63,593 nt of DNA from CAYXVJ01 sp050309435 (GCA_050309435.1 JBNRMJ010000030.1:1-63593), one strand, 5' to 3'; shown: positions 24,789-33,784, numbered from the stretch's first letter. Numbers and translations are program-made. The notes: a model not told the origin generated them from the sequence alone.

Positions 24789-25654
24789 TGAGCATCAATC
24801 CGTTAACCCGATCACAAACAGCCATAACGACGAAATCACTTCAGCTAAACGCCCTGGACGCGAAAGCTCTGGTCCTTTTCTATCAAGATAAAATCGGTTT
24901 ATCTCTTCTCGGTCAAGACGACGGTGAAGGCAGCTTCAAGCTCGGTACCTCCGACGGCGATGTTTTACTGGAAATCTTTCAAACGGACAAACCCCGGGAA
25001 AACAGATCAACCGGCCTCTACCATATGGCCTTCCTTATGCCCACCCGTAAGGCTCTGGCTGACATCTTGATGCATCTGGTGAACAATCAAGTAGGCATGA
25101 CCGGTGCCTCCGACCATGGTTACAGCGAAGCGCTTTACCTCGATGATCCTGAAGGAAACGGTATCGAAATCTATTGGGATAAGCCGGAAGATAAATGGGA
25201 TATCAAGGAAGACGGAACCATCGCCGGCATCGTTATCCGCCTCGACCTAAACGATCTGACCTCTCTGGCCGGTGGCAGTTTCAACGGTATGCCTTCCGGT
25301 ACCACGCTCGGTCACATGCATATTCACGTCGGTGACATCGGCGAAACATGGGCCTTCTATCGTGACAAGCTAGGTTTGGGTTTTAAGTACCCGATGGGCA
25401 AGCAGGCAATTTTCATGGCCACCGGCGACTATCACCATCACCTCGGCGCGAACATCTGGCAGGGCACGAATCTGCCCGGACCGGCAGAAGGCGTTCAAGG
25501 TTTGAAAAGCTATACCTGGCAAGCCTCCGCGAAAGACTACGATTGGATCAAATCCCGTCTCCGTGATACGGCTGTCGCTTATTCGGAAGATGACGAACAT
25601 CTCTGGTTCAAAGACAACTCGGGGCTAACGGTCGGCATCGCCAAGACAGCCTAA
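24788..25654 (+). CDS. CatE-like two-module VOC protein
   Basis: A 288-aa protein with two VOC modules, in the group of CatE/YfiE-type catechol-2,3-dioxygenases and glyoxalases. Conserved pieces are GLYHMAFLMPTR, DDPEGNGIEIYWDKP, TLGHMHIHVGDI and DYHHHLGAN. The last strand, where extradiol dioxygenases carry a Glu metal ligand, here reads GLTVGIAK with Gly at that spot, so dioxygenase activity should be checked. It follows an aldo/keto reductase by 39 bases and has an unusual TA-repeat spacer before the ATG. Confidence 0.8.
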   Translation: MSINPLTRSQTAITTKSLQLNALDAKALVLFYQDKIGLSLLGQDDGEGSFKLGTSDGDVLLEIFQTDKPRENRSTGLYHMAFLMPTRKALADILMHLVNNQVGMTGASDHGYSEALYLDDPEGNGIEIYWDKPEDKWDIKEDGTIAGIVIRLDLNDLTSLAGGSFNGMPSGTTLGHMHIHVGDIGETWAFYRDKLGLGFKYPMGKQAIFMATGDYHHHLGANIWQGTNLPGPAEGVQGLKSYTWQASAKDYDWIKSRLRDTAVAYSEDDEHLWFKDNSGLTVGIAKTA

Positions 25655-25686
25655 AGAGCACAGTTAAAATTTTCCGCATCTAATTC

Positions 25687-25734
25687 AAAAAGCGAGTCCG
25701 TGACAGAATAAAATCTGTGGCGGGCTCGCTTTTA
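25687..25734. terminator. Bidirectional terminator
   Basis: An interrupted stem built from AAAAGCGAG with CTCGCTTTT and an inner ACAGA/TCTGT pair lies between two convergent genes, with A/T tails on both sides. Confidence 0.8.
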
Positions 25735-25766
25735 TCTGCTTAACTCGAACTATCTCAAATCGAAGA

Positions 25767-26600
25767 CTAGAAACCTTTCTTTCGCAGGACTTCCATACAC
25801 AGTTGATGATTCTGCCGCGATCCGGCCACGATGCCACAGGGCTCCAGATAGGACAAGCCGGCACCATTCAGGTCGGTAATCACTCCACCTGCTTCCGTCA
25901 CAATGCAAGCGGCCGCCGCATAATCCCAAGGCGATAAACTGATTTCAAAGAACAGCGCCGCTCGTCCGCAAGCCACATAGGAAATGTCCAGGACGGCCGC
26001 TCCGCCGCGGCGGATGTCCCGACTCATCAAGAAGAGCTCCTCAACCACGGCGAAGGTCCGGGACGAAAATTCCCGCTGATAAGGGGACGTTCCGAATAAC
26101 ACGAGACTGTCCGCCACATCGTTCGTGCTGACCCGAATCGCCTGATGATTCAGATAGGCTCCGCCGCCCCTGGCTGCCGTAAACATTTCATCCAGGTAAG
26201 GGTTGTATATCACACCCAGCAAAGGTACGACTCGATCGTCGTCTTGTCGTTCCAGGAGCGCCACCGAAATACCGCTGTGGCGATAGTCGGCGACGAAGTT
26301 CGAGGTGCCGTCGATGGGGTCCACCACGAAAAATACCGCTTTCCCGGCGATGTCGCGCACCCCTTCTTCTTCGCCCAAAAAGCCGGCTTCCGGCAGCAAG
26401 CGGCAGAGATGCTCCTCGAGGTACTGTTGCACGCGAACGTCGTATTCCGTGACCAGGTCTTTCAAACTGCTCTTGTAACTGCTGCGTGCGGCCTGATCGT
26501 CTGCCGCCAGAATGATCTCGGCGGAAGCACGTACGATCGCTTCGATTTCGCGAACCAGGCGCTCAAGCTCTTCTGATGTCCACTTCTGTACTAAAGGCAT
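25767..26600 (-). CDS. suhB: Inositol monophosphatase family protein
   Basis: A 277-aa Mg-dependent phosphatase of the IMPase/CysQ/FBPase-like superfamily. The metal motif GEEEG, the signature DPIDGTSNF and the distal WDYAAA (usual form WDxAA) are intact. Substrates can be inositol phosphates, fructose bisphosphate or PAP. Purine-rich GAGGGAAAGAGG abuts the ATG at 26600. It is a single gene ending at the bidirectional terminator. Specific substrate cannot be assigned. Confidence 0.87.
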   Translation of the reverse strand: MPLVQKWTSEELERLVREIEAIVRASAEIILAADDQAARSSYKSSLKDLVTEYDVRVQQYLEEHLCRLLPEAGFLGEEEGVRDIAGKAVFFVVDPIDGTSNFVADYRHSGISVALLERQDDDRVVPLLGVIYNPYLDEMFTAARGGGAYLNHQAIRVSTNDVADSLVLFGTSPYQREFSSRTFAVVEELFLMSRDIRRGGAAVLDISYVACGRAALFFEISLSPWDYAAAACIVTEAGGVITDLNGAGLSYLEPCGIVAGSRQNHQLCMEVLRKKGF

Positions 26601-26778
26601 CCTCTTTCCCTCGTTTCATCTCATTGTCGTATCCCATTTTAGCATTCGCCAGGCACAAACATACACCGTTCTACCCTGCACGGTGTCGTTTCGTTATTTC
26701 GGCTATACTGGATAAGCGAATCAACACAGAGCAGGGCTTGAAAACGGCTTAGCCGGATGGCAGAAAACGGACATCGAG

Positions 26779-27792
26779 TTGGAAAACAAAAAATTCAGTA
26801 CGAAGAAAAAAGTATTACTTATTTCATTCATGGCTTTGCTGATTGCAGGGGGCTCGTTTTCTTACGTCGCCACGCGAATCGAGGGACGAAGCACCCTTAG
26901 TAAATTGGCCGAAGTCGTTCTCTGGCTTGTCAGGAATACGAAAGACGACGAAGAGACCTTGTCCGCCTTTCTGGAAGACGCCCGGATCAAAAACAGTAAA
27001 TTATATAAGCTCCCGCCGGAACTGCTCGTCAACACTAAATTTCAAATTCAAATGCGAGGCGACATGGAGATTGTCACGGCCGAAGGCAGCGAACTCATGG
27101 CTCACAAGCAGGTTTTATACTTGCACGGCGGCGCTTATGTGAGCGCGCCATCCATCCTGCACTGGTCTTTTCTTGACATCATCGCGCAGAAGACCGGCTT
27201 CTCAATCACGGCACCTTTATATCCTCGTGCACCGAATTATCAATTTACAGCAGCCTATGATCGCTTGCTTGCGTTGTACAGCGAGATGCTTGAAACTCAT
27301 GAAGCAAAAGACATCGTTTTTATGGGCGACTCGGCCGGTGGCGGTCTGGCCCTGGGCTTAGCCGAAATGCTGCAGGAAGCGAATCTGCCTCAGCCGGGCG
27401 AAATCATCCTCATGTCTCCGTGGCTTGATCTGAGTATGGATAACCCGGCGATCGTGGAGTATGAAGACGTCGATCCCATGCTCACCGTTTTCGCTCTTCG
27501 GGGAATGGGTCAAACGTGGGCGGGAACAACCGACATAAAAGATTATCGCCTCAGTCCCATCTACGGTAATTTGACCGGTCTGACGCCTGTCACGCTCTTT
27601 GTCGGGACACATGAACTCTTCTTACCGGATGCCAGACGCTTCAGAGACTTGGCCAAGAAGTCCGGCCTGGTCGTGAACTACTTCGAATTCGATCGCATGA
27701 ACCACATCTTCCCGCTCTACCCGATACCCGAAGCCACAGAGGCTCAGTCGGAAATAATTAGAATTATGCAAGGCGAGGGTGATGAAACATAA
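26779..27792 (+). CDS. Alpha/beta-hydrolase esterase, HSL type
   Basis: A 337-aa protein with a single N-terminal transmembrane helix (about residues 11-31) and a hormone-sensitive-lipase-type esterase domain. The HGGAY oxyanion motif, nucleophile GDSAGGG, Asp in DARRF/ELFLPD region and His in MNHIFPL are seen. It is probably membrane-anchored and acts on short acyl esters. The start is a TTG without a strong ribosome binding site; a later ATG at the membrane helix is possible. No partner gene is obvious. Confidence 0.8.
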   Translation: MENKKFSTKKKVLLISFMALLIAGGSFSYVATRIEGRSTLSKLAEVVLWLVRNTKDDEETLSAFLEDARIKNSKLYKLPPELLVNTKFQIQMRGDMEIVTAEGSELMAHKQVLYLHGGAYVSAPSILHWSFLDIIAQKTGFSITAPLYPRAPNYQFTAAYDRLLALYSEMLETHEAKDIVFMGDSAGGGLALGLAEMLQEANLPQPGEIILMSPWLDLSMDNPAIVEYEDVDPMLTVFALRGMGQTWAGTTDIKDYRLSPIYGNLTGLTPVTLFVGTHELFLPDARRFRDLAKKSGLVVNYFEFDRMNHIFPLYPIPEATEAQSEIIRIMQGEGDET

Positions 27793-27811
27793 GAATGAAG
27801 GGTGAATTATA

Positions 27812-27843
27812 CAATGGAAGTGTCGCGATCGACACTTCCATTG
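27812..27843. other. Perfect 14-bp inverted repeat, loop CGAT
   Basis: CAATGGAAGTGTCG pairs with CGACACTTCCATTG around a 4-base loop. It begins 20 bases after the esterase stop. No T run follows in either direction, so it is a poor terminator. It could be an operator, a processing site or part of the leader of the peptide gene at 27918. Confidence 0.65.
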
Positions 27844-27917
27844 AGGGAAAACATGAAATTATCACGATACAACATTCTCTTGCCCTTTAACTCTCAGACG
27901 ATTGAAAGGACAGACAT

Positions 27918-28118
27918 ATGAAATACTTAATTGAACCTAATCAAAGTCAGGACACTCTCCAAGCTTCGTGCCATTGCACAGTGCATGAACCTGGTCCTTG
28001 CACAGGTTATTGTACTGTTCAATGTTCGCAGTTACACGTCCGCTGTGTTTTTCCACACACAGCAGGACAAGGACCAACTGAGTTTCCACTTGAACACAGT
28101 AAAATAAAACTACAATGA
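27918..28118 (+). CDS. Six-cysteine small peptide, possible RiPP-like precursor
   Basis: A 66-aa ORF opening MKYLIEPN, with six Cys at positions 18, 20, 28, 32, 36 and 43 in a Gly/Pro/Thr-containing core and a Cys-free tail. AAAGGA lies 7 bases before the ATG. A short leader opening MKYxIxP followed by a Cys cluster recalls Cys-rich peptide precursors of Clostridia (Clo7bot or SCIFF-like), but there is no radical SAM or other maturase nearby. The DNA also forms a strong hairpin (28038-28068), so a structured RNA is the main alternative. The next gene, 46 bases on, is a large FtsX-like permease. Confidence 0.4.
   Translation: MKYLIEPNQSQDTLQASCHCTVHEPGPCTGYCTVQCSQLHVRCVFPHTAGQGPTEFPLEHSKIKLQ
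28038..28068 (+). other. Hairpin inside the Cys-rich peptide ORF
   Basis: GTCCGCTGTGT pairs with ACACAGC-A-GGAC (11 pairs, one bulged A, loop of 8 bases). A wider pair, TGGTCCTTG (27992-28000) with CAAGGACCA (28068-28076), can close around it. TGCACAGTGCA (27975-27985) is a further palindrome just upstream. No T tract follows. Confidence 0.5.
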
Positions 28119-28164
28119 GCCATCAGATGATATTTCATTTCAGATTACATAAAAAAAATTCATC

Positions 28165-31100
28165 ATGCTCATAACAAAGCTGGTAATTAAGCTTCTTTTG
28201 CGTTCACCGTTAAGAACTTTGTTTTCGATACTCTTAACGGCTCTCATTACTGCGCTTTTCATGCTGGAGTTGGGCTTGCTTTACTCGGCAGAACAGTTTG
28301 TTCGGGAAGCGAATCAAAGTTATACCACCATTGCTCATTTGGAATACAGAGGCAGCCAACAAGATGCGAACTTCGCTTGGGACCCCATGGCCACGGCCGT
28401 ACGAGACAAACTGCCGGACAATCCATTGATGAGAGAATCAGCTGTTCTGACCTGGAACCCCGAGCGCTTGGCCCTGGCACGCATCCGAACCGATAAGTCA
28501 GTCAACGAAACGTCTACTGCCCGTTATCGCCAGGAACCTCTGCTGCCGGATGCGGCTGTCCTCCTGGTCAAGATCAGCCATCGCAGCACGAGCGACGGTT
28601 ACGTGACGGCTCGTGTGATAGACAGCTTCTATTCACTCAAAACCGTGACAGAGACGATTATCAACATCAAACCTCGTGGTTTAACGCTCCTGCCGGATCA
28701 CTACTACCTCATCCATGGCGAGTTCTTCCGCGGTCAGACACTGGGCACCCATTTCGCTCCAACCTCCTTCTACTTGGGTCAAGAGAATGATGAGTCAGCC
28801 GATCTGGATTCTCTTCTGGACATCGACTTGACCGGTACGTATATGGACGTAACAAGTGCCGAGGGGTATGAAATACCGGCGCATACCATCCTTCATGATT
28901 ACGCGGCTACGTATGCCATGTTAAACAATAGTGTATTGTTGCGCCAGACGGCGTCATTCGAGGCGGAGACGAAGGTTGTCCAACAGCAAACCTATCTCGT
29001 CGAAGGTCGTAGTTTTCTTCCTGATGAGTACGGCAGCGGCATAAGCTCTCCTATCATTATCTCTCGTTCCCTGGCTGCACTCATGGATGTCACGGTCGGA
29101 GATAGCGTACTGCTCGACACCGCGCTCCATCCGGATCGTCCTTTGATCCAGAGCTACCTGGCCATGGAAGGTTTCACGGATACTCAATCGTTTGTTATCG
29201 TTGGCTTAACGAACGAGAGCATCGACGATCGCCATGTGGTTTATATCCCGGCCGGCAGCGGCCTTGATCTAAGCGGGCAACATTACGGTTACAGCCTGGG
29301 TACGGTAGAGCTGAAGAATGAAGAAGCCGCCCGTTGGTTTCAAGACAGTCGTAAGGACATCGATCCCAACATTCGCATCACGTACTATGACCAGGGTTAT
29401 GAGGAAGTCCTTGCTCCTATACGGCTCATTCGGAGGCAAGCCATTTTATTATTCATTTTAACCTGTGTTTTGAGCCTCATCGTGGTTGGCTTCGTCAGCT
29501 ACTTCCTGATCTACAGAAACAGGGACAACGCACGGATTCAACTGCGCCTCGGTGTAAGTCGGCCAAGGACGTTTGTTTTCATGCTTGGGGCACCGGGCAT
29601 CGTTGGTGCCATCGGCATAACGATCGGCTTGATCCTGGGCAGTCTCTCGTCGGATGCGGTGGCCGGACTTGTCTCGCGGAGCATGGATGCCTACGGCGAC
29701 TTCGATTTTTCGTATAGCCAAAGCGATATCGGTGCTCTCCAAGCGAAGGCATTTACACTTGACATTTCTATCGCCGCCTACGTATCGGCCGCTGCGGCTA
29801 TCGCCTTGGCTGTGCTGAGCTCAGGTGCCCTCATGACGCATTACATCATGAGGGCACCTGGACAGACACCGAAATGCCGCCAGACGCGGGTGCGCCAAAA
29901 GCGCATCCGTTCGATTCCAACTGAACGGGTGGTCCCGGTGGCGGGCTCGTATCACTATGCTTTCTTATCTTCGCGCCGCAGCTTATCGCGTGCGCTCTTA
30001 TCTGCCGCTTTGCCTGGACTTGGTATCTTTTTTATTCTACTGTTAAGTCACAGCGAATATAGCGATCGCCTTCGGCGAGATGAAATCAATACGCAATCAA
30101 AGATTGAAGGTCACTTTACCAGCTCGGATGGTTCCGTACAAAAAGATCTCTTGATCAACACTCAAACGATTCGCGAATTGGAAGCAGGCAATCTCCTTCG
30201 AGAGATAACTTACTCCAGCTCGCAACCTTACATGATCATCGGGTACTTGAAAGCAGGCGAAACGGTGGAGCAGATCGTTTATACCGAATCGCTCGCACAG
30301 CTCAACGATCGCTATGTCCAAAGCATGCTCTTCCGTCAAGCCGCCCAGATGCCGCGCATCTATGCCACAAACCAATTACAGGGGAATGTGGACTTCGCCT
30401 ACGATGAAGCGGTCGACGTGCATTTTCTCGAAGGTTTTGATGCCGGCGTATTGGCCGAAGAAGCTAAACATGCTGATTTCGCCTATGCGATCGTCCCGGA
30501 TACGCTCCTGACAGCCTACGATCTTGAACCGGGTGACAGCTTGGTCTATCTCTCGCCCAATCCACAGGATTATTCGATCTGGTCGCAAGTGATCACCATT
30601 ATGGGCAGCTACAGTAAGGAAAATAATCAAGGGAATATCTACGCCCAACTGGCTCTCGTGAGCGATAACTGGATGGAAGTCGACCAAGGACATCTACCGC
30701 CACAACGTCATCAGATACCCTACGAGTACAATCAACTGTCCTTCCAAGTGGAATCCGGCCCGAACCTCATGGCCCTGAAGACTTATCTGAAGGATCGGGG
30801 CTACTCGAGCGTCGGCTCGATCAATCGTATTCGTGAAACCGTCCTCATTTCTGATGTGAACTTCTATTTGTCTCTCTTGGCTATCGATCAGCACTTGCAC
30901 TTTACCGGTCTGCTTTATCCTCTGCTCTATGCCGTAACCCTTTTCGTATCGCTGCTCGTGCCATTGCTGCTTCTCTACTTCAGACAGGCAGAGCTTAGGA
31001 TTATGAAGCGTTTGGGTACGTCTTCTCACCGTCGCTTCTTTAGTATGTACCATGAAATCGCCGGTTTGGCTTGTATCGGCGCTTTCGTCTCGCTGATCGT

Positions 31101-31221
31101 TTTACCCCGCTTGTTTGGCATCACGAATAACAAGGGATTCGTCATCAGCCTTCTTTTCATCACCGTCTGGTGTTTGACGGCTGCACTGTCGCTCCTGCGC
31201 AGCATCCGCTCTTTGAGCTAG
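28165..31221 (+). CDS. Large FtsX-like ABC permease without ATPase partner
   Basis: A 1018-aa membrane protein with two FtsX-like halves. Hydrophobic segments lie at about residues 18-41, 428-450, 470-497, 536-560, 606-630, 912-940, 965-985 and 990-1013; large extracellular domains fill 45-425 and 630-910. This is the layout of macrolide-exporter or lipoprotein-release type permeases and of peptide-resistance permeases. No ABC ATPase gene is adjacent. The ATG is preceded by an A8 run rather than a Shine-Dalgarno sequence. It follows the Cys-rich peptide ORF on the same strand. Confidence 0.8.
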   Translation: MLITKLVIKLLLRSPLRTLFSILLTALITALFMLELGLLYSAEQFVREANQSYTTIAHLEYRGSQQDANFAWDPMATAVRDKLPDNPLMRESAVLTWNPERLALARIRTDKSVNETSTARYRQEPLLPDAAVLLVKISHRSTSDGYVTARVIDSFYSLKTVTETIINIKPRGLTLLPDHYYLIHGEFFRGQTLGTHFAPTSFYLGQENDESADLDSLLDIDLTGTYMDVTSAEGYEIPAHTILHDYAATYAMLNNSVLLRQTASFEAETKVVQQQTYLVEGRSFLPDEYGSGISSPIIISRSLAALMDVTVGDSVLLDTALHPDRPLIQSYLAMEGFTDTQSFVIVGLTNESIDDRHVVYIPAGSGLDLSGQHYGYSLGTVELKNEEAARWFQDSRKDIDPNIRITYYDQGYEEVLAPIRLIRRQAILLFILTCVLSLIVVGFVSYFLIYRNRDNARIQLRLGVSRPRTFVFMLGAPGIVGAIGITIGLILGSLSSDAVAGLVSRSMDAYGDFDFSYSQSDIGALQAKAFTLDISIAAYVSAAAAIALAVLSSGALMTHYIMRAPGQTPKCRQTRVRQKRIRSIPTERVVPVAGSYHYAFLSSRRSLSRALLSAALPGLGIFFILLLSHSEYSDRLRRDEINTQSKIEGHFTSSDGSVQKDLLINTQTIRELEAGNLLREITYSSSQPYMIIGYLKAGETVEQIVYTESLAQLNDRYVQSMLFRQAAQMPRIYATNQLQGNVDFAYDEAVDVHFLEGFDAGVLAEEAKHADFAYAIVPDTLLTAYDLEPGDSLVYLSPNPQDYSIWSQVITIMGSYSKENNQGNIYAQLALVSDNWMEVDQGHLPPQRHQIPYEYNQLSFQVESGPNLMALKTYLKDRGYSSVGSINRIRETVLISDVNFYLSLLAIDQHLHFTGLLYPLLYAVTLFVSLLVPLLLLYFRQAELRIMKRLGTSSHRRFFSMYHEIAGLACIGAFVSLIVLPRLFGITNNKGFVISLLFITVWCLTAALSLLRSIRSLS

Positions 31222-31503
31222 TGTGTTCTAAATCGATTCCATACCAGCCTTTTCTTTAAATAAGCGCACTGGAATCAAAACTGCAAATTGTTAAAACTTG
31301 ATCTTATCCCCACACGATTTTGAACTATCTGACCCCGGCTGAGGCTTGGGTACGAAGCTCTTAACGGCGCGTCACTTCATGTTGCAATTAATAAACATAA
31401 GAATCAGGTACAAATATCCTTGACGAACAGGCTCCGGTAACCGAAGATAAAAACAGAGAATCAGTCTCTTCTGGTATCAGTCAATCGATGAGGAGGAGAG
31501 CCA

Positions 31504-32058
31504 ATGGAACGTTTCACACCGACACTTAGTCATGGTTTGTATGTCGTTACGGGAATCATGGCATCCGGTAAATCCACCATCGCACAGATGTTGGCCGAAC
31601 AAGCGGAAAAGAGCGTACATGTAAGAGGCGACAGCTTCCGGCGTATGATCGTCCAGGGTCGCGAGGATATGCAGGTGAATCCCGGCGAAGAAGCCCTCAG
31701 CCAACTTCGTCTGCGTTATCGTCTGGCAGCCCGGGTAGCGGATGACTATTACGATGCCGGCTTCACGGTCGTCCTTCAGGACAACTATATCGGACACGAA
31801 ATTAACACCCTCCTGGATGAAATCAGATCCACACCGCTCTACTTAATCACCCTAAACCCCAGTCGCGAGGCTGTCATGGAACGAGAATGGCAGCGAGCCA
31901 AGAAGGGCTATACGTCTTACAATGTGGCCGGGCTCTATGAAACCCTGCAGATCGAGAATCCAAAGATCGGTCTATGGGTCGATTCCAGCCGCCAAAGTCC
32001 GGAGGAAACGACTGCTGAAATTCTGCGCCGGGTGACCAACGAAGGCCGCATCCGTTAA
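31504..32058 (+). CDS. P-loop kinase, zeta-toxin/phosphotransferase-like
   Basis: A 184-aa P-loop protein with Walker A GIMASGKST near residue 17, a DSFRRM motif, VVLQDNYIG as Walker-B-like strand and a C-terminal WVDSSRQSPEETTAEIL. It resembles small nucleotide-dependent kinases such as chloramphenicol phosphotransferase, shikimate/gluconate kinase and zeta toxins. The phosphate acceptor is unknown, and no antitoxin gene is seen. GAGGAGAG lies just before the ATG. It starts a four-gene run to 33755. Confidence 0.75.
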   Translation: MERFTPTLSHGLYVVTGIMASGKSTIAQMLAEQAEKSVHVRGDSFRRMIVQGREDMQVNPGEEALSQLRLRYRLAARVADDYYDAGFTVVLQDNYIGHEINTLLDEIRSTPLYLITLNPSREAVMEREWQRAKKGYTSYNVAGLYETLQIENPKIGLWVDSSRQSPEETTAEILRRVTNEGRIR

Positions 32059-32099
32059 GCTTGTATCCAAAACCCCCTTATAAGTGAAAAGGAGAACCT

Positions 32100-33017
32100 A
32101 TGGATCCGATTCAAAAACCGGCCGAAACCTTCATTTACCGACACGCCAGACCGCTGGATCTGACGCGCTGGCGCTACCATTTCGAAGGCGGCAGCCGGGA
32201 AGATGTCTTGCGTGCTCTGGCTTATTATCAAAACGAAGACGGCGGTTTCGCCCATGGTCTGGAAGCCGACAGCTGGAATCCAAATTCCACGCCGATCCAA
32301 ACCTGGTGCGCTACCGAGATCCTGCGCGAAATCAATTGGACGGACAGCTCGCATCCGATCGTCTCCGGCATCTTAACCTATCTATCCGGCATGAGCGACT
32401 TCGAAAACGGGCACTGGCTCAACACACCGCTCTCAAACAACGACTACCCCGGAGCGATCTGGTGGCGGCGCGATCCCGAAGAGGAAGAAGCCTTGACATA
32501 TAATCCGACCGCCGCTCTCGTCGGCTTTATTCTGTGCCACACAAAACCCGCTGACAAGATCTACTCCACGGCACTCGAGCTTGTCGGGGCCGCGATCGAT
32601 CACTTCATCGGCGAGAATGTTAATCCCGAGATGCATATCTGCAGTTGTTACATCCGTTTATATGAAGACCTCGAGACTCTAGAAGATCCACCTGCTTTCC
32701 CCATGGACGCTTTTTCCCGAAAGCTAAGACAAACGATCGCGTCTTGTCTGATATCGGATCCGGCAAACTGGGCCTCGACCTACGCTTGCAAACCGTCTCA
32801 GTTTTTCCGTACGCCGGATGACTTCGGAGCGAAGGATTATCAAGAGCTGATTCAAGCCGAAATTGATTTTCTCGTAAAAACGCAGGCAAAGGACGGTTCC
32901 TGGCCGGTCAACTGGATCTGGCACAGCGATTATCCGCGAGAAGAATGCTTGAGCCTGAACTGGTGGAAAGCAGATATCATTATTAAAGAAATGTGTTTCG
33001 TCAGGAATTTCTCCTGA
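32100..33017 (+). CDS. Alpha/alpha-toroid (prenyltransferase-like) protein
   Basis: A 305-aa protein with QW-like repeats: YYQNEDGGFAHGLEAD near residue 40 and KTQAKDGSWPVNW near residue 265, typical of alpha/alpha-toroid folds of squalene cyclases and protein prenyltransferases. No catalytic DxDD motif is visible, so cyclase activity is not supported. Homologues are usually annotated as hypothetical. AAAAGGAGA precedes the ATG. It is the second gene of a small operon with a kinase-like protein and two DUF proteins. Confidence 0.65.
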   Translation: MDPIQKPAETFIYRHARPLDLTRWRYHFEGGSREDVLRALAYYQNEDGGFAHGLEADSWNPNSTPIQTWCATEILREINWTDSSHPIVSGILTYLSGMSDFENGHWLNTPLSNNDYPGAIWWRRDPEEEEALTYNPTAALVGFILCHTKPADKIYSTALELVGAAIDHFIGENVNPEMHICSCYIRLYEDLETLEDPPAFPMDAFSRKLRQTIASCLISDPANWASTYACKPSQFFRTPDDFGAKDYQELIQAEIDFLVKTQAKDGSWPVNWIWHSDYPREECLSLNWWKADIIIKEMCFVRNFS

Positions 33018-33039
33018 TAATAGCCGGGGAGGGTATCAT

Positions 33040-33396
33040 ATGTCAGACGAACAGCAGGCCATCACGGACATCGATTCGTATATCGCGTCTTGTCCGCCCG
33101 AACATCGGGCCCGTTTAGAAGATATCCGGGCAGTTATCCGTCGCTATGCTCCCGCGGCGACCGAACGAATCAGCTGGGGCATGCCGACATTTTATAGAAA
33201 CGGCAATTTGATTCACTTTGCCATTGCGAAGAAACATATCGGCATTTATCCGGGAGCCGAGGCCATCGAGGCTTTTCGCGAACGCTTTGACAGGGAGGAT
33301 ATCAAGTACTCCAAAGGTGCGCTGCAATTGCCGCACGATCGAGATTTACCCGTCGACTTGATCCGTGACATCGTTCTTTATAACATAAACAGATAA
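33040..33396 (+). CDS. DUF1801/YdhG-like protein
   Basis: A 118-aa protein with the DUF1801 pattern: RLEDIRAVIRRYAPAATERISWGMPTFYRNGNLIHFA, split by a conserved WGMP turn, and KHIGIYPGAEAIEAF, SKGALQLPHD. The fold is that of frataxin-like YdhG/Fra, linked in Bacillus to iron delivery, but most members have no proven role. It starts 22 bases after the toroid gene with GGGGAGGG upstream. It is cytoplasmic. Confidence 0.85.
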   Translation: MSDEQQAITDIDSYIASCPPEHRARLEDIRAVIRRYAPAATERISWGMPTFYRNGNLIHFAIAKKHIGIYPGAEAIEAFRERFDREDIKYSKGALQLPHDRDLPVDLIRDIVLYNINR

Positions 33397-33410
33397 AACA
33401 GGAGATCCTT

Positions 33411-33755
33411 ATGGCGAAGTTGGTACGTACTTTAGAAGGTGATTTATCGAGCGTCTTGCTGTACTGTGACAGCGCAATCAGTAAGAGCATATCCGCCAGT
33501 CTCGAAGACAGCGACGATTACAGCGTAAATGGCGTTCGCATCGCCACCAGAGTGTACGAGCGCTACAGCTATCTCGGCGGTAACCGGGTCAGTTTATCGA
33601 TTACAGCCGTGGCGCATGATAATAAGGTAAGGTTAACTGCGATCACATCCGGCGGCAGTCAGGCTCTCTTCTTCAAAATCAACACCTTCGGAGAGAGCTC
33701 TTTTCTGGATTCTCTGGCCAGAGAGTTGGACCGCTACATGCCGCAGCGGCCATAA
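33411..33755 (+). CDS. DUF6054-like small protein
   Basis: A 114-aa soluble protein with the pattern EGDLSSVLLYCDSAI, ISASLEDSDDYSVNGVRIATRVYERYSYLGGNRVSLSITAV, and ITSGGSQALFFKINTFGE. This is very like the DUF6054 family found in Clostridia and Bacilli, whose function is unknown. CAGGAGA precedes the ATG. It ends the operon before a bidirectional terminator. Confidence 0.7.
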   Translation: MAKLVRTLEGDLSSVLLYCDSAISKSISASLEDSDDYSVNGVRIATRVYERYSYLGGNRVSLSITAVAHDNKVRLTAITSGGSQALFFKINTFGESSFLDSLARELDRYMPQRP

Positions 33756-33784
33756 AGCTTCTCAAAGCGAAAAAAAGCAATAAA

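Noticed and set aside
31222..31503. Possible small gene or RNA in the spacer before the P-loop kinase gene
   Set aside because: No ORF with a ribosome binding site and no strong hairpin; a TTGACG lacks a well-placed -10 box.
31504..32058. Zeta toxin of a toxin-antitoxin pair
   Set aside because: Walker A fits, but no short antitoxin gene is next to it; a small-molecule kinase is as likely.
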